NCBI RefSeq assembly: GCF_023101765.2
Contig: NC_064227.1
Location: 7,821,592-7,885,591, forward strand
Reading direction: 5' to 3'
Origin: Spodoptera frugiperda
Lineage: Eukaryota > Arthropoda > Insecta > Lepidoptera > Noctuidae
DNA length: 64,000 bases
Within the stretch, counting starts at the first letter, position 1. Each line of letters starts with the position of its first letter. The position numbers and the translations under genes are program-made. This document shows positions 57,401 to 63,045 of this stretch, in pieces. The notes under the pieces are model-generated. The model had not been told where the DNA came from and searched no databases. It worked only from the letters and a program-made list of their open reading frames with translations.

Positions 57401-59228
57401 TCGGTATCGGTATTTTTAACGCAGGAATTTAGCTTTAAACTAAGAAAGAAGAAAGTCCTATACGTAAGCTTTACTGGTTTTCAATACAAAGTACGGTGAA
57501 AATGCTCGTATATCAAACTACAGAGGGCTTAGTACAAATTTGTTTTACGTTTAACGAGATCGAAACGAGAGCGCGTTCGATGCTCTGATTGGTTAGTATA
57601 TTCGCTCCAGCCAATCAAGAGCACCGAACGCGCTCTCGTTTCGTTTTCGTTCAACGTAAAGCAAACTCGTAATAAGGGTGATAATAGTAAAGATGTACAT
57701 ACAATGTTCTGTTTGTTGTCTGTGTCGGCGTCTCCCCTGCACAGCGCGCACTGCTCGGCCCCGCACCGGCCGCCGCACGTGTCGCCATTAGCCGTGCCAT
57801 TGTCCACGTTGTGGAGTTTGCCGTTTTTAGCAACCTGCGGGGAAAATGCTTGATTTTAGACCAGTTACACAATATTATCAAAGTCAAAGTCAAATAATTT
57901 ATTCTAATAAATAGGTACTTTTGAAATGTCAACTAATAAAGAAATAAATAATAGTCTATCAATCAGTCAGTGCGTCAGTGAAGCTAAGTGCGTTCCAAAG
58001 TGTAGCTTCGAATGGAAAAAAGGAGCAAGAAACTCCATATAAATTATTATCAAAGGCAAAAACCCTCACTCTTGACTTTACATGCTCATCCGTTGAGGGT
58101 ACTTTCAGTTTGGGCCTTTACAAATTTTCACATTCTCACTCAATGCACGTTCTTTTGTTTATATCTATGTTAGTGTTCATCATTCAATATGACCAATTGA
58201 CCAATCACCTAACACCCGTATTCACAAACGATACTATGCGGTCTCTTATATGCGCGCGAGCGCACAGGGCCCCTAAATCTAATTCATAAACAATACTTGA
58301 GTGACAGCTGGTACTATGCGTCCTTCAAAATGAACGCACAGCTAAAGTAGCCTGCCAGCTGTTTTAAGCAACGCATAGCCATTGTCAATGGCAATAGATG
58401 TCACAAGGTTTATTTCTTGTTAAAGAAATATAAGTATTTTTCGGACAGACAGACAGTTGTGTTTAGGGATCCCGATTTTGTTATTGTATCCATATTTGTG
58501 AATATAAAACCAACACAAATATTAACAAAATTGTTCTTGGATACCGGTAACTGTTTATGTTTTGACGTTGTTGTATGACAACTCAAAATTGTTCTTGGAT
58601 ACCGGTAACTATTTATATTTTGACGTTGTTGTATGACAACTCAAAATTGTTCTTGGTTACCGGTAACTGTTTATGTTTTGACGTTGTTGTATGACAACTG
58701 ATATGAACGTCAAGCAGCACCGTGAAATACGCAACATACGAGAACCAATCACAGAGCTGTATTCAACGCTACGGGTTTGCTTAGACAAGGGTCGCTTAAG
58801 TATCGTTTATGAATTGAAAGGCTTGCCAGATGTTACGCAGTGAGAAATGCCTTACTTCGCAGAGCGTTGCTACTTCACTGAGGAAAGTATCGTTTGTGAA
58901 TACGGGTGTTAAGTGTTCCTTTTTTAAATCTTGTTATGAAAACAACATCTTTATATCCACACTCGTTCAAAAGGAACAATAATGTGCCTTAACTTATGAA
59001 GACTAGGATGAATTTGCTATGTGACATAGCAGATTGACGCTAATAACAAAAAGAAATAGAAATACCAACCTTATAATTATTATTGTTGTTGCAAGGAGGT
59101 GCGTGCTTCTTGTCTCTGGTACCATAGACTGCGCAGGCGGCTAGTGCTACCCCCACCCCCACTCCTAAAGCTATCGAGGGCTGTACCCTCGAGGCCTGTT
59201 CTCTGATCTTTGTCAAAATCGCAGGCAT
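39254..59228 (-). CDS. ABCD1: ABCD1/2-type peroxisomal half ABC transporter (complete, 14 coding exons)
   Basis: Family members import very-long-chain acyl-CoAs into peroxisomes as dimers. The exons are listed separately. They total 2298 bp (765 residues plus stop), and every junction is GT-AG with matching phase. The N-terminal half is membrane-spanning, with hydrophobic stretches near residues 20-37, 140-160, 178-205, 270-285, 290-306 and 378-402. It includes the conserved LTEDV (243-247) and the EAA-like EEVAFYGG (337-344). The nucleotide-binding domain has Walker A GPNGCGKS (534-541), Q-loop PQRPYMS (591-597), signature LSGGEKQR (651-658), Walker B/D-loop ALLDECTSAVS (672-682) and H-loop SITHRPS (702-708). 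The C-terminal WKYHTH and FDGCGNW favour ABCD1/2 over ABCD3. Human ABCD1 is about 745 residues. Oddities are cysteine-rich segments in exons 2 and 11, exon-edge minisatellites in introns 8 and 12, and retroelements in intron 7. Confidence 0.96.
39866..39991 (-). CDS. ABCD1: ABCD coding exon 13 (Walker B, H-loop)
   Basis: This exon is 126 bp, with acceptor TACCCTCAG and donor TCTG|GTAAGTAC. It encodes residues 668-709, including YALLDECTSAVS (Walker B glutamate E676 and D-loop) and SITHRPS with the H-loop His705. Confidence 0.97.
40404..44050 (-). repeat. 95-bp tandem array made from the ABCD exon 12/intron 12 boundary
   Basis: Thirty-eight period steps of exactly 95 bp (38.4 copies) are visible, the copies being almost identical. 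On the minus strand each unit carries the last coding bases of exon 12 (RATLSGGEKQRMAMARMFYH), the donor ACAG|GTACGTAGT and about 28 bp of intron ending CTTACATTA. The unit then re-enters exon sequence with no acceptor-like AG before it. The right-most copy is the real exon and the left-most is cut off at 40404. A G/C variant (GGCGCGCC or GGCCCGCC) marks copies: the real exon and the copies near 43946, 43566 and 43471 have GGCCCGCC, and the other 35 have GGCGCGCC. Confidence 0.97.
43984..44208 (-). CDS. ABCD1: ABCD coding exon 12 (ABC signature)
   Basis: This exon is 225 bp, with acceptor CCCCTCAG and donor ACAG|GTACGTAG. It encodes residues 593-667, starting PYMSQGSLIDQVTYP and ending DWRATLSGGEKQRMAMARMF plus YH. 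Its last 67 bp, its donor and about 30 bp of intron form the parent copy of the 95-bp array. Reading on past this donor reaches a stop inside the next unit. Confidence 0.96.
44285..44525. repeat. Degenerate GGTA-rich minisatellite in intron 11
   Basis: About 240 bp of irregular short units such as GGTATAAGG, GGTACGATAGTG and GGTACAAAGG repeat with no fixed period. It lies about 75 bp upstream (minus-strand sense) of the exon 12 acceptor. Confidence 0.6.
45390..45810. repeat. 99-bp tandem repeat, about four copies
   Basis: Units start with TCAAAATT at 45390, 45483, 45582 and 45681, with a degraded fifth start near 45779. Spacings are 93, 99, 99 and about 98 bp. Each contains CAAGATGGCGCC and CATCATGGGTGTC. 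The period of 33 codons keeps frames open on both strands, which is not evidence of coding. Confidence 0.85.
46028..46205. repeat. Two-copy direct repeat in intron 11
   Basis: AGTGCTCATCACGCTGAA at 46031 and AGTGCTCACCACGCTGAA at 46149 each start about 60 bp of similar sequence ending TCTCTTCAG, with 118-bp spacing. Confidence 0.6.
46678..46830 (-). CDS. ABCD1: ABCD coding exon 11 (Q-loop, cysteine-rich insert)
   Basis: This exon is 153 bp, with acceptor CCCCGCAG and donor AGAG|GTGAGTAG. It encodes LFRIISGLWPVFGGELHVP, then a cysteine-rich stretch CACAHCADDC and a fifth cysteine, then FYIPQR of the Q-loop. The segment between the post-Walker A helix and the Q-loop is longer than in vertebrate ABCD1, where a short proline-rich linker sits here. 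Confidence 0.95.
47095..47248 (-). CDS. ABCD1: ABCD coding exon 10 (Walker A)
   Basis: This exon is 154 bp, with acceptor GTCCGCAG and donor CCAG|GTACTATA. It encodes residues 491-541, ending in HLLIVGPNGCGKS, the P-loop that binds ATP phosphates. Confidence 0.97.
47640..47793 (-). CDS. ABCD1: ABCD coding exon 9
   Basis: This exon is 154 bp and encodes residues 440-490 (EIVTLAGYATRVSDMLVVF onward). Its donor is GAGG|GTATGTAC. Its acceptor CCTGCAG lies inside a 65-bp tandem array. Only the acceptor at 47794-47799 gives the full in-frame exon, because use of an upstream duplicate reads into a stop within the next unit. Confidence 0.93.
47767..48190 (-). repeat. 65-bp tandem array made from the ABCD intron 8/exon 9 boundary
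   Basis: Seven copies of CTCCTGCAGG occur at 47791, 47856, 47921, 47986, 48051, 48116 and 48181. On the minus strand each full unit holds a branch-point-like ATACTAACCC, a polypyrimidine-poor stretch, the acceptor CACCTGCAG and about 30 bp of exon 9 start. The units look identical. The most upstream acceptor, at 48184-48189, has a different intron (CTATATCTGTACCTGCAG) and is probably the ancestral one. Confidence 0.95.
48213..48539. mobile_element. Family C foldback element in ABCD intron 8
   Basis: The ends read TTTTCCATCAGAGGCGTGCT and, inverted, AGCACATCTCTAGTGGAAAA. The inside has the family C segments (GCTTAGCTGAATCCGTTTC, CCAATGAATATCATTGGTGG). It lies about 25 bp beyond the 65-bp splice-acceptor array. 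Confidence 0.7.
48627..48724 (-). CDS. ABCD1: ABCD coding exon 8
   Basis: This exon is 98 bp, with acceptor TCGTTACAG and donor AAG|GTAAATTA. It encodes residues 407-439, ending NLLNSAADAIERLMSSYK, a hallmark of ABCD proteins. Confidence 0.95.
48725..49298 (-). other. ABCD intron 7, distal part
   Basis: Intron sequence lies between exon 8 and the LTR element. The stretch 48900-49225 has a different, less AT-rich composition (for example GGTTGAACCGACTTATTCG) and may be a repeat fragment I cannot name. Confidence 0.4.
49299..49625 (-). repeat. 3' LTR of the BEL/Pao element
   Basis: This is a 327-bp LTR with perfect TGTTTAACC/GGTTAAACA ends. It matches the other LTR apart from scattered substitutions and a short indel (GATATTGATATAG versus GATATAG). 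Confidence 0.9.
49732..49830. repeat. Three 37-38 bp tandem units in the retroelement 3' region
   Basis: GATAAAAA-CCCGAACTTAAC-like units start at 49732, 49769 and 49807, separated by ACGTAACAATGCTTACAAT. Confidence 0.75.
50095..51756 (-). CDS. BEL/Pao gag-like polyprotein (553 residues)
   Basis: This is the structural protein of the retrotransposon, intact as an open frame. Residues about 120-310 match the DUF1759-type gag region, with LPRITIPTFSGKYTEWPTF near 124-142. Three zinc-knuckle-like motifs follow: CPVCNSSEHKIRNC (328-341), CFNCLGYNHSARLC (362-375) and CRICKRRHHSLLH (381-393). In BEL elements this region is normally followed in frame by protease and reverse transcriptase. Here the frame ends about 160 codons after the last knuckle and no pol remains. 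It lies in the same orientation as the host ABCD gene, in intron 7. Confidence 0.85.
   Translation of the reverse strand: MSLQSHVKLQDDIHLRLSRAKINFKKSPKDRITTQYLETRLEMIEELWAQFTVTHTQIIKDIEYEQLTSSPYIVNEVYFNTEEIYLDLKCELKTALCRIQKSDVSPAIGSSDNSSPGKSMTIKLPRITIPTFSGKYTEWPTFRDLFVSAIHNNSTIDNVQKLHYLKSYLTGEAEQLLRHIPTSEANYERCWAQLETRYNNRKYLSHCILVRLLSQKNIVQESASALKELMDTTSDCLNALTNLDIDVTSWDIIIVHIVTSKLDPDSKKDWELKVTSNVDSDKLPTFEQLKEFLTARYRALEFLGTKSSKNSVCKEKVFHTAVNTTKVCPVCNSSEHKIRNCKQFVNKDVDIRRKFVQDHNLCFNCLGYNHSARLCKCTASCRICKRRHHSLLHPKSEQESGGVKGNSSTRAYSTTVGVESQNNLVASASQNISNITVMHTHLSENEILKKKLGNKHMRGKQTYNQMNELIAKRGFTVQNGLSNSSELLGKIIGNTHSFKGLDGVGKGINKQASNKIKQKGLTWNRTCDTFQYSVQLPVREKLKTKRKEEVTLP
52435..53768 (-). mobile_element. 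piggyBac-like element, internally deleted
   Basis: The ends are CCCTAGCTCACTAAACAT and, inverted, CCCTAGATCACTAAACATTAG-type, with TTAA on both sides (52431-52434 and 53769-53772). Subterminal copies of the CACTAAACATTAGTC motif lie near 52470 and 53565. The interior retains only the C-terminal part of a transposase. The insertion sits inside the LTR of the BEL/Pao element. Confidence 0.9.
52600..53104 (-). pseudogene. piggyBac transposase C-terminal remnant
   Basis: Minus-strand frames contain VDTVDQVCSAMSCNCKTNRW and FYNMLDLCMVNGYVVYVSNM, the end of the DDE domain of piggyBac transposases. A shifted frame downstream reads into a C-terminal cysteine-rich tail resembling family zinc-finger ends. 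The upstream catalytic part is missing and at least one frameshift separates the pieces. Confidence 0.8.
54079..54259 (-). CDS. ABCD1: ABCD coding exon 7
   Basis: This exon is 181 bp, with acceptor CCCTTCCAG and donor GACG|GTTAGTGG, which is off-consensus at the third and fourth intron bases. It encodes residues 347-406, including WYVMLEQFCMKYVWSGTG and the last transmembrane segment. The 5.35-kb intron that follows carries the BEL/Pao element, whose target-site duplication begins only 67 bp from this donor. Confidence 0.95.
54320..54532 (-). mobile_element. Helitron-like non-autonomous element
   Basis: On the minus strand it runs from TCTATACTAATAT through GAAGAGTTTGTTTGTTTG to CCGCGCGGAAGTAGCTA. 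The same unit occurs at 26585-26782, where it ends CTAG. 5'-TC and 3'-CTAG ends fit Helitrons. Confidence 0.5.
54710..55040 (-). mobile_element. Family B repeat copy in ABCD intron 6
   Basis: The region 54835-55040 carries the conserved segments GGCGAGAGGGAGTGTCAGAC and ACTAAAAACCACCCCGTTCC in reverse orientation. An extra CCTTGGG-containing fragment upstream (54725-54760) suggests a second, broken copy. Confidence 0.65.
55104..55276 (-). CDS. ABCD1: ABCD coding exon 6 (EAA-like motif)
   Basis: This exon is 173 bp, with acceptor ATTTTCCAG and donor AAG|GTAAGATT. It encodes residues 289-346. It contains a transmembrane stretch, LLSPKFGALAGEEAR and the EAA-like EEVAFYGG, which in family members contacts the nucleotide-binding domain. 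Confidence 0.95.
55700..55839 (-). CDS. ABCD1: ABCD coding exon 5
   Basis: This exon is 140 bp, with acceptor GGTTTCCAG and donor ATTG|GTATGTTT. It encodes residues 242-288, starting at the conserved LTEDV and containing SVAHLYSSLTKPCFDLLLIV. Confidence 0.94.
55910..56410. mobile_element. Family A repeat (+) nested in a reverse family A copy
   Basis: A reverse copy (55915-56010) is interrupted by a T-run and a forward copy (about 56019-56330), then resumes (56335-56410, CCATGGGCGG...GCTTACC). The nest lies in ABCD intron 4, between exons 4 and 5. Confidence 0.65.
56509..56740 (-). CDS. ABCD1: ABCD coding exon 4
   Basis: This exon is 232 bp, with acceptor CATTCCAG and donor ATAG|GTGAGTGG. 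It encodes residues 165-241, with LLLQWFGIAVPATFINSMIR (transmembrane) and the conserved QTYYRVANLD loop of ABCD proteins. Confidence 0.95.
57106..57307 (-). CDS. ABCD1: ABCD coding exon 3
   Basis: This exon is 202 bp, with acceptor TATTCCAG and donor ATTG|GTGAGTAA. It encodes residues 98-164, including FIRQLISLARIMVPG and FTRTFLSIYVASLEGS. The latter is the conserved ABCD transmembrane segment with the R-T-F-L-S signature. Confidence 0.93.
57525..57672. mobile_element. Foldback MITE in ABCD intron 2
   Basis: Long imperfect inverted repeats share AACGAGAGCGCGTTCG on the left and CGAACGCGCTCTCGTTTCGT on the right, with outer arms TTGTTTTACGTT/AACGTAAAGCAA. It ends about 30 bp from the exon 2 donor. 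Confidence 0.75.
57703..57834 (-). CDS. ABCD1: ABCD coding exon 2 (cysteine-rich)
   Basis: This exon is 132 bp in phase 0, with acceptor CCCCGCAG and donor ATT|GTATGTAC. It encodes residues 54-97, a hydrophilic linker with the four-cysteine cluster TCGGRCGAEQCALC (CX3CX4CX2C). I do not recall such a cluster in vertebrate ABCD1/2. It lies before the first conserved transmembrane region. Confidence 0.8.
57880..58060. repeat. Dispersed repeat in ABCD intron 1
   Basis: The stretch from AAAGTCAAAGTCAAATAATT to GTTCCAAAGTGTAGC resembles the sequence at 59770-59893 continuing at 63046. The second copy was later split by the hAT-like element. Confidence 0.5.
58210..58911. mobile_element. Terminal-inverted-repeat element in ABCD intron 1
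   Basis: The left end TAACACCCGTATTCACAAAC is repeated, inverted, at the right end (GTTTGTGAATACGGGTGTTA), extending to ACGATACT. There is no coding capacity. It carries a three-copy 58-bp tandem block inside. Superfamily and target duplication are unresolved. Confidence 0.8.
58531..58700. repeat. 58-bp tandem repeat, three copies
   Basis: Units begin TTGTTCTTGG at 58531, 58589 and 58647, each containing ACCGGTAACT and GACGTTGTTGTATGACAACT. Confidence 0.9.
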
Positions 59229-59354
59229 TTTGGAAATATCTTTATATTTATATATTTATGAACATTTATGCTTAAATTATCGAGATCTTTGACTTAAATA
59301 TAAACTGTTGCGAGGGTTTCAAGTCATTACAGCGAGTTTTCGTCGTCCATCGTT
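59070..59354 (-). CDS. ABCD1: ABCD exon with 5' UTR part and coding exon 1
   Basis: Coding is 59070-59228 (53 codons), starting at the ATG at 59226-59228 in the context CCAAAATGC. It encodes MPAILTKIREQASRV followed by a glycine/alanine-rich hydrophobic stretch and a run of asparagines (CNNNNNYK). The donor is AAG|GTTGGTA. The exon appears to begin at 59354 after a good acceptor (TTTCTTTGTTACAG), so at least one non-coding exon should lie further upstream. Confidence 0.85.
59327..59350 (-). promoter_or_regulatory. Upstream ORF in the ABCD 5' leader
   Basis: A seven-codon frame MDDENSL followed by TAA lies in the predicted 5' UTR, starting five bases after the predicted splice acceptor and about 100 bases before the main start codon. 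It could lower translation initiation at the main ATG. This depends on the 5' UTR splice model being right. Confidence 0.4.
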
Positions 59355-59393
59355 CTGTAACAAAGAAAATAAAATGGTTTAATTATTTTTAAA

Positions 59394-59893
59394 GGTTAAG
59401 GTACCATAGCAGATAGGATAAGGGTCATCATGAGTAGAAATAGTGTACACTAAGCAGTTACTTATGTCATTTTAATGTCTTCCTTGTCTCATGATTGATT
59501 GACGGTTTAAAACAAAAACTATTAACTAATAGTTATTATACAAGCAAACATACATACATAATACTTAATTAAAACAATGTTAAAGGTGACATCCTCAATA
59601 ATCTGTCTAAACGTCAAAATGGTTTTTTTTATGATGTCGAAAAATAAGAATTCATTTAATGTATTTGCTATTTATATTATTAATTTATAACATAAATGAT
59701 GAGACAAACTACTGAAAATCGTTACATTTCATTATCTATTAATCGAAAGTTAATAGTACCTAGCAAAATTAAAGTCAAAGTCAAAATTCTATATATCAAG
59801 GCGCTTTTGTCAAAGCAAATATTACAATAAAAAAACTATCTTTCGGTCAGTCTTCTAGTGAAGCTCGTTCTCGTTTGCTAATTTGCTCGTTCC
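59394..59893. other. ABCD 5' flank or 5' UTR intron
   Basis: AT-rich DNA upstream of the first coding exon. The part from about 59770 is the left half of a dispersed repeat interrupted by the hAT-like insertion. No promoter element can be fixed. Confidence 0.4.
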
Positions 59894-60129
59894 CAGTGCC
59901 GGATCTAGGGGGGGGGCAAGCCGGGGCCCATGCCCCGGGCGGCAAATTCAGGGGGCGGCAAAATTCACACTTCACGGACCAGTGGACAGCTCATCATTTA
60001 TTTAATTTTCACCACGGAATAAATATAGTACCTACAAGTACAGGAATTTCATGGCCATATCAACTTGACCGATACCCTGAGCGCGGAGTGAGACGTGCTG
60101 CCCGAACATTTTATTATTCGCTAGGCGCG

Positions 60130-61165
60130 TAGGCATAGTACATAAGAGAAGAAGTTCGCCGCCTCTACGCGGGTGTCGTGCGATCGATGGTCCTTTACGG
60201 GGCGCCTGTTTGGTCAGCGCGACTGTCAGGCGTATCGCACGAGGATACCGAACGGTGTCCTTTGAGGCAGCAACTCTCCTGGCTCGCTTTCCGCCGTTGG
60301 ATATCTTGGCGGATATGGACGCCAAGGTCTACGACCAAATCCGTTCCGTCCGTCAAAACGGCGGTGGTAGAGTGCCAGGAGCGGCGTTCGTTAGGCTGAG
60401 GCGGCAAGAAAGGCGACACGCGCTCGAGCGGTGGCGTGAGCGGCTACAACAGCCAGAGATCTCACGCAAGCGCGTAGTCGAAGCCATCTTGCCGCATTTC
60501 GAAGCCTGGCTGAAAAGAGAGGAGCGCATCTCCTTCATGCTCACTCAGGTACTGACCGGGCATAGCTGCTTCGGTGAGTACCTGAACAAGATTGGGCGAG
60601 AGACCACGGCAAATTGCCACCACTGCGGAGATAACCTGGATTCCGCACAGCACACGCTCGAAGAGTGCCGAGCGTGGGTCTCGGAGCGGCGGGTCCTGGT
60701 TACCAAGATCGGGCGAGACCTGTCTCTGCCAGCAGTAGTAGAGGCTATGCTGGCAGATACAGAAAACTGGAGGGAGGTGGCCTCCTTTTGTGAGACTGTA
60801 ATCACTGTAATGTCCCAAAAGGAGGCTGCTAAGCGGGATCGTGAGAGGGCCGATCCTGTTATAGAAGGCGTTGTCCTAATCCCGCCTGCGTCAACTGCAG
60901 GCGGACCTTTGGGGTCGCGGGTACCTAAAGTGGGGACTCAAGGTGCCCATCTAGCGACCTCAGGGAAGACGGTGGCACAGTGGTCACGTTCTGCCGTGCA
61001 ACTTGCACAACGAGGCTAATGGGAGGTACATGTCTCCCTAAGGATGTGCCGTAACGGGCGTTGCACCACAGGGGCTCCGGAGCAGGTCTAGTTAGAGGTC
61101 TCGGTGCCCCTTATCGGTGCTGAAGGTGGCCACCGGGGGTGAGATGAAGCTATGTTCGAAAACTT
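60130..61165 (+). mobile_element. R1-type non-LTR retrotransposon fragment, 5' truncated
   Basis: The fragment holds the 3' end of a LINE ORF2 followed by a GC-rich 3' UTR ending near GGTGGCCACCGGGGGTGAG. It is far more GC-rich than its surroundings and interrupts the hAT-like element. Confidence 0.75.
60140..61019 (+). pseudogene. R1-clade reverse transcriptase C-terminus
   Basis: The first frame reads RRLYAGVVRSMVLYGAPVWS, the late thumb region of R1-clade reverse transcriptases. After a frame change near 60230 a 269-codon frame (60210-61019) continues with RGYRTVSFEAATLLARFPPL and the zinc-finger-like CHHCGDNLDSAQHTLEEC. A short deletion at the frame change is inferred, because the two halves are normally separated by more residues. 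This copy cannot be active, since the catalytic core is absent. Confidence 0.8.
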
Positions 61166-61289
61166 CCTCGTCGATTTGTCTCCACGACAGTGTTTTGTTT
61201 TAAAAATGTGAGTAGTTTGTATGTTTACTATTTAGCACTTGTCGATTGTTACTTTTGCTCTTGTGATGTAAAGGGTGTCCATTCGAAAA

Positions 61290-62620
61290 ACAAACATACA
61301 ATTCAGTATCCTAATTTACCGTCTGCTAAACGACCTGTACCTCATGGACCAGGAATTTCGATTCCTCCACCTTTTCTTCCCACCATCCAACAGCAATCAT
61401 CAGATGAAAGTTCAAACGGAAGAACCGGTTGAAGATGAATTCAATCCTGATATAGGTTAACCTCAACAGTTTATCCAGGCTGAATTAAATGACTTAGTGA
61501 GAGATTTGGGTCTATCAAAGGATGCTGCACAAATCCTAGGATCACGACTGAAAGACAAAAATCTATTGGCTCCAAGAACCACATTTTCGTGGTACAGGCA
61601 TCGTGAAAAAGAGTTCGCGAAATATTTCTCTCAAGAGGGTTGACTGGTGTTTTGTAATAATATTACTTAAGTAGTCATGAAACTGGGAGCTGATAATTAC
61701 GATTCCACATCATGGAGGTTATTTATTGATTCTTCTAAGAGAAGTCTGAAGGGTATCTTGTTGTACAATGGTAATACCTATGGTTCGGTGCCAGTTGCGC
61801 ACTCCGCGCATCTCAAAGAAACGAACGAGAATCTTGAGCTGTTGCTAAATAAAATAAAGTATAGCGAATATTGTTGGCAACTCTGTGAAGACCTCAAAAT
61901 AATATCTATGCTTTTGGGTCAGCAGTCTGGATTTACAAAGTATCCATGATTTTTGTGCGAGTGGGACAGTCGAGCACGAAATTTACATTACAAATGGCCT
62001 TTCAGAGAAAGACTTGTACCGGGATAAAAAAATGTGCACCAACCCAAAATCAGTTCTTTCACCTCCCCTTCACATAAAGTTAGGATTGATGTAGCAGTTT
62101 GTCAAAGCTTAAAATAAACAAGGTGACTGCTAATACGTATGCGACAAATTTCCTGCACTTTCTCAAGCTCAACTTAAAGAAGAACTTTTGTAGGCCCTCA
62201 AATTCGAAATTTAAAATCGGATAGATTGTTCCAGAATACAATGACCCAGGATGAATCTGAAGTATGGAGTTCATTCGTAGAAGTCATAGAAGATTTCCTT
62301 GGAAATAACAAGTCTCCAAATTAAGTACAAAGAAATTGTAGCTAAGATGCTCCAAAATTATAAAAAAACTGGGATGCAATATGAGCGTTAAACTTCATTT
62401 TCTGAATTCCCATGTTGACTATTTTCCCGAAAATCTTGGAGTTGTCAGCGAGGAACAGGGAGAGAGGTTCCATCAAAACATAAAGGAGATGGAGAGACGT
62501 AACCAAGGAAGTTGGGATATTAGAATGATGCCTGATTACTGCTGGGCCTTGAACAGGGTGCAGTTTTCAGGGAAAAAGAGAACGATTTCATTAAAAAAAA
62601 CCAACGTCTGTCTAACGTAG
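61290..62620 (+). pseudogene. Transposon-borne protein remnant with DYCW motif
   Basis: Broken plus-strand frames encode pieces of a protein family often seen in insect mobile elements: YPNLPSAKRPVPHGPG, DLGLSKDAAQILGSRLKDKN, WRLFIDSSKRSLKGILLYNG, LLGQQSGF, CEWDSRARNLHYKWPF, HVDYFPENLGVVSEEQGERF and MMPDYCWALNR. Stops and frameshifts occur at least near 61640, 61950, 62030 and 62115. It is probably the coding region of the surrounding hAT-like element. The family match is from memory of recurring motifs, not a search. Confidence 0.65.
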
Positions 62621-63045
62621 GTTATTTTTTTTATGAGCAGCTCAATTTTGCAGTGTAATTTTCTTTTAAATATATCTTTAATAAATATTTTCTAAGATTT
62701 TTTTGGCAGTTTCTATGAAAAAATTTATTCACACTTTTCCTAAAAACCTGACTTGCTAGAAAAAAACTAAGCACAGATTCGTGATCAGCACACCCCATTT
62801 ACTATAGGAGACCTATTAAACTTAAACGCTTTCCGTGAAAAAGAAAATGTAGGCCTGTGTGGATGTATTATTTCCGGAAGGTAGGTTAGTATGTAGGCTT
62901 TGTCCAAATTTCAAACAATTTGTGGACATCTGATTGTTGCAATTATATGGGTGATAAAGGTGAAAATAAACATAAGTAGGTGGGGCGGCATTTTGCAAAT
63001 TTTGCCCCGGCAAAAAAAAAATGTAGATCCGGGGCTGCTCGTTCC

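Larger units (their letters stand above)
59894..63037 (+). mobile_element. hAT-like DNA transposon, decayed, with nested LINE fragment
   Basis: The ends are CAGTGCCGGATCTAGGG and, inverted, CAGCCCCGGATCTAC. The perfect 8-bp duplication CTCGTTCC lies at 59886-59893 and 63038-63045. The related repeat at 57985-58010 shows the unoccupied sequence GTTCCAAAGTG. The 8-bp duplication and CAG ends suggest hAT, but I assign the superfamily only tentatively. Internal frames are broken by several stops. Confidence 0.8.

Noticed and set aside
60178..60399. 73-codon frame read as a separate gene
   Set aside because: Its start matches the R1-type reverse transcriptase and the rest is a shifted frame of the same pseudogene.
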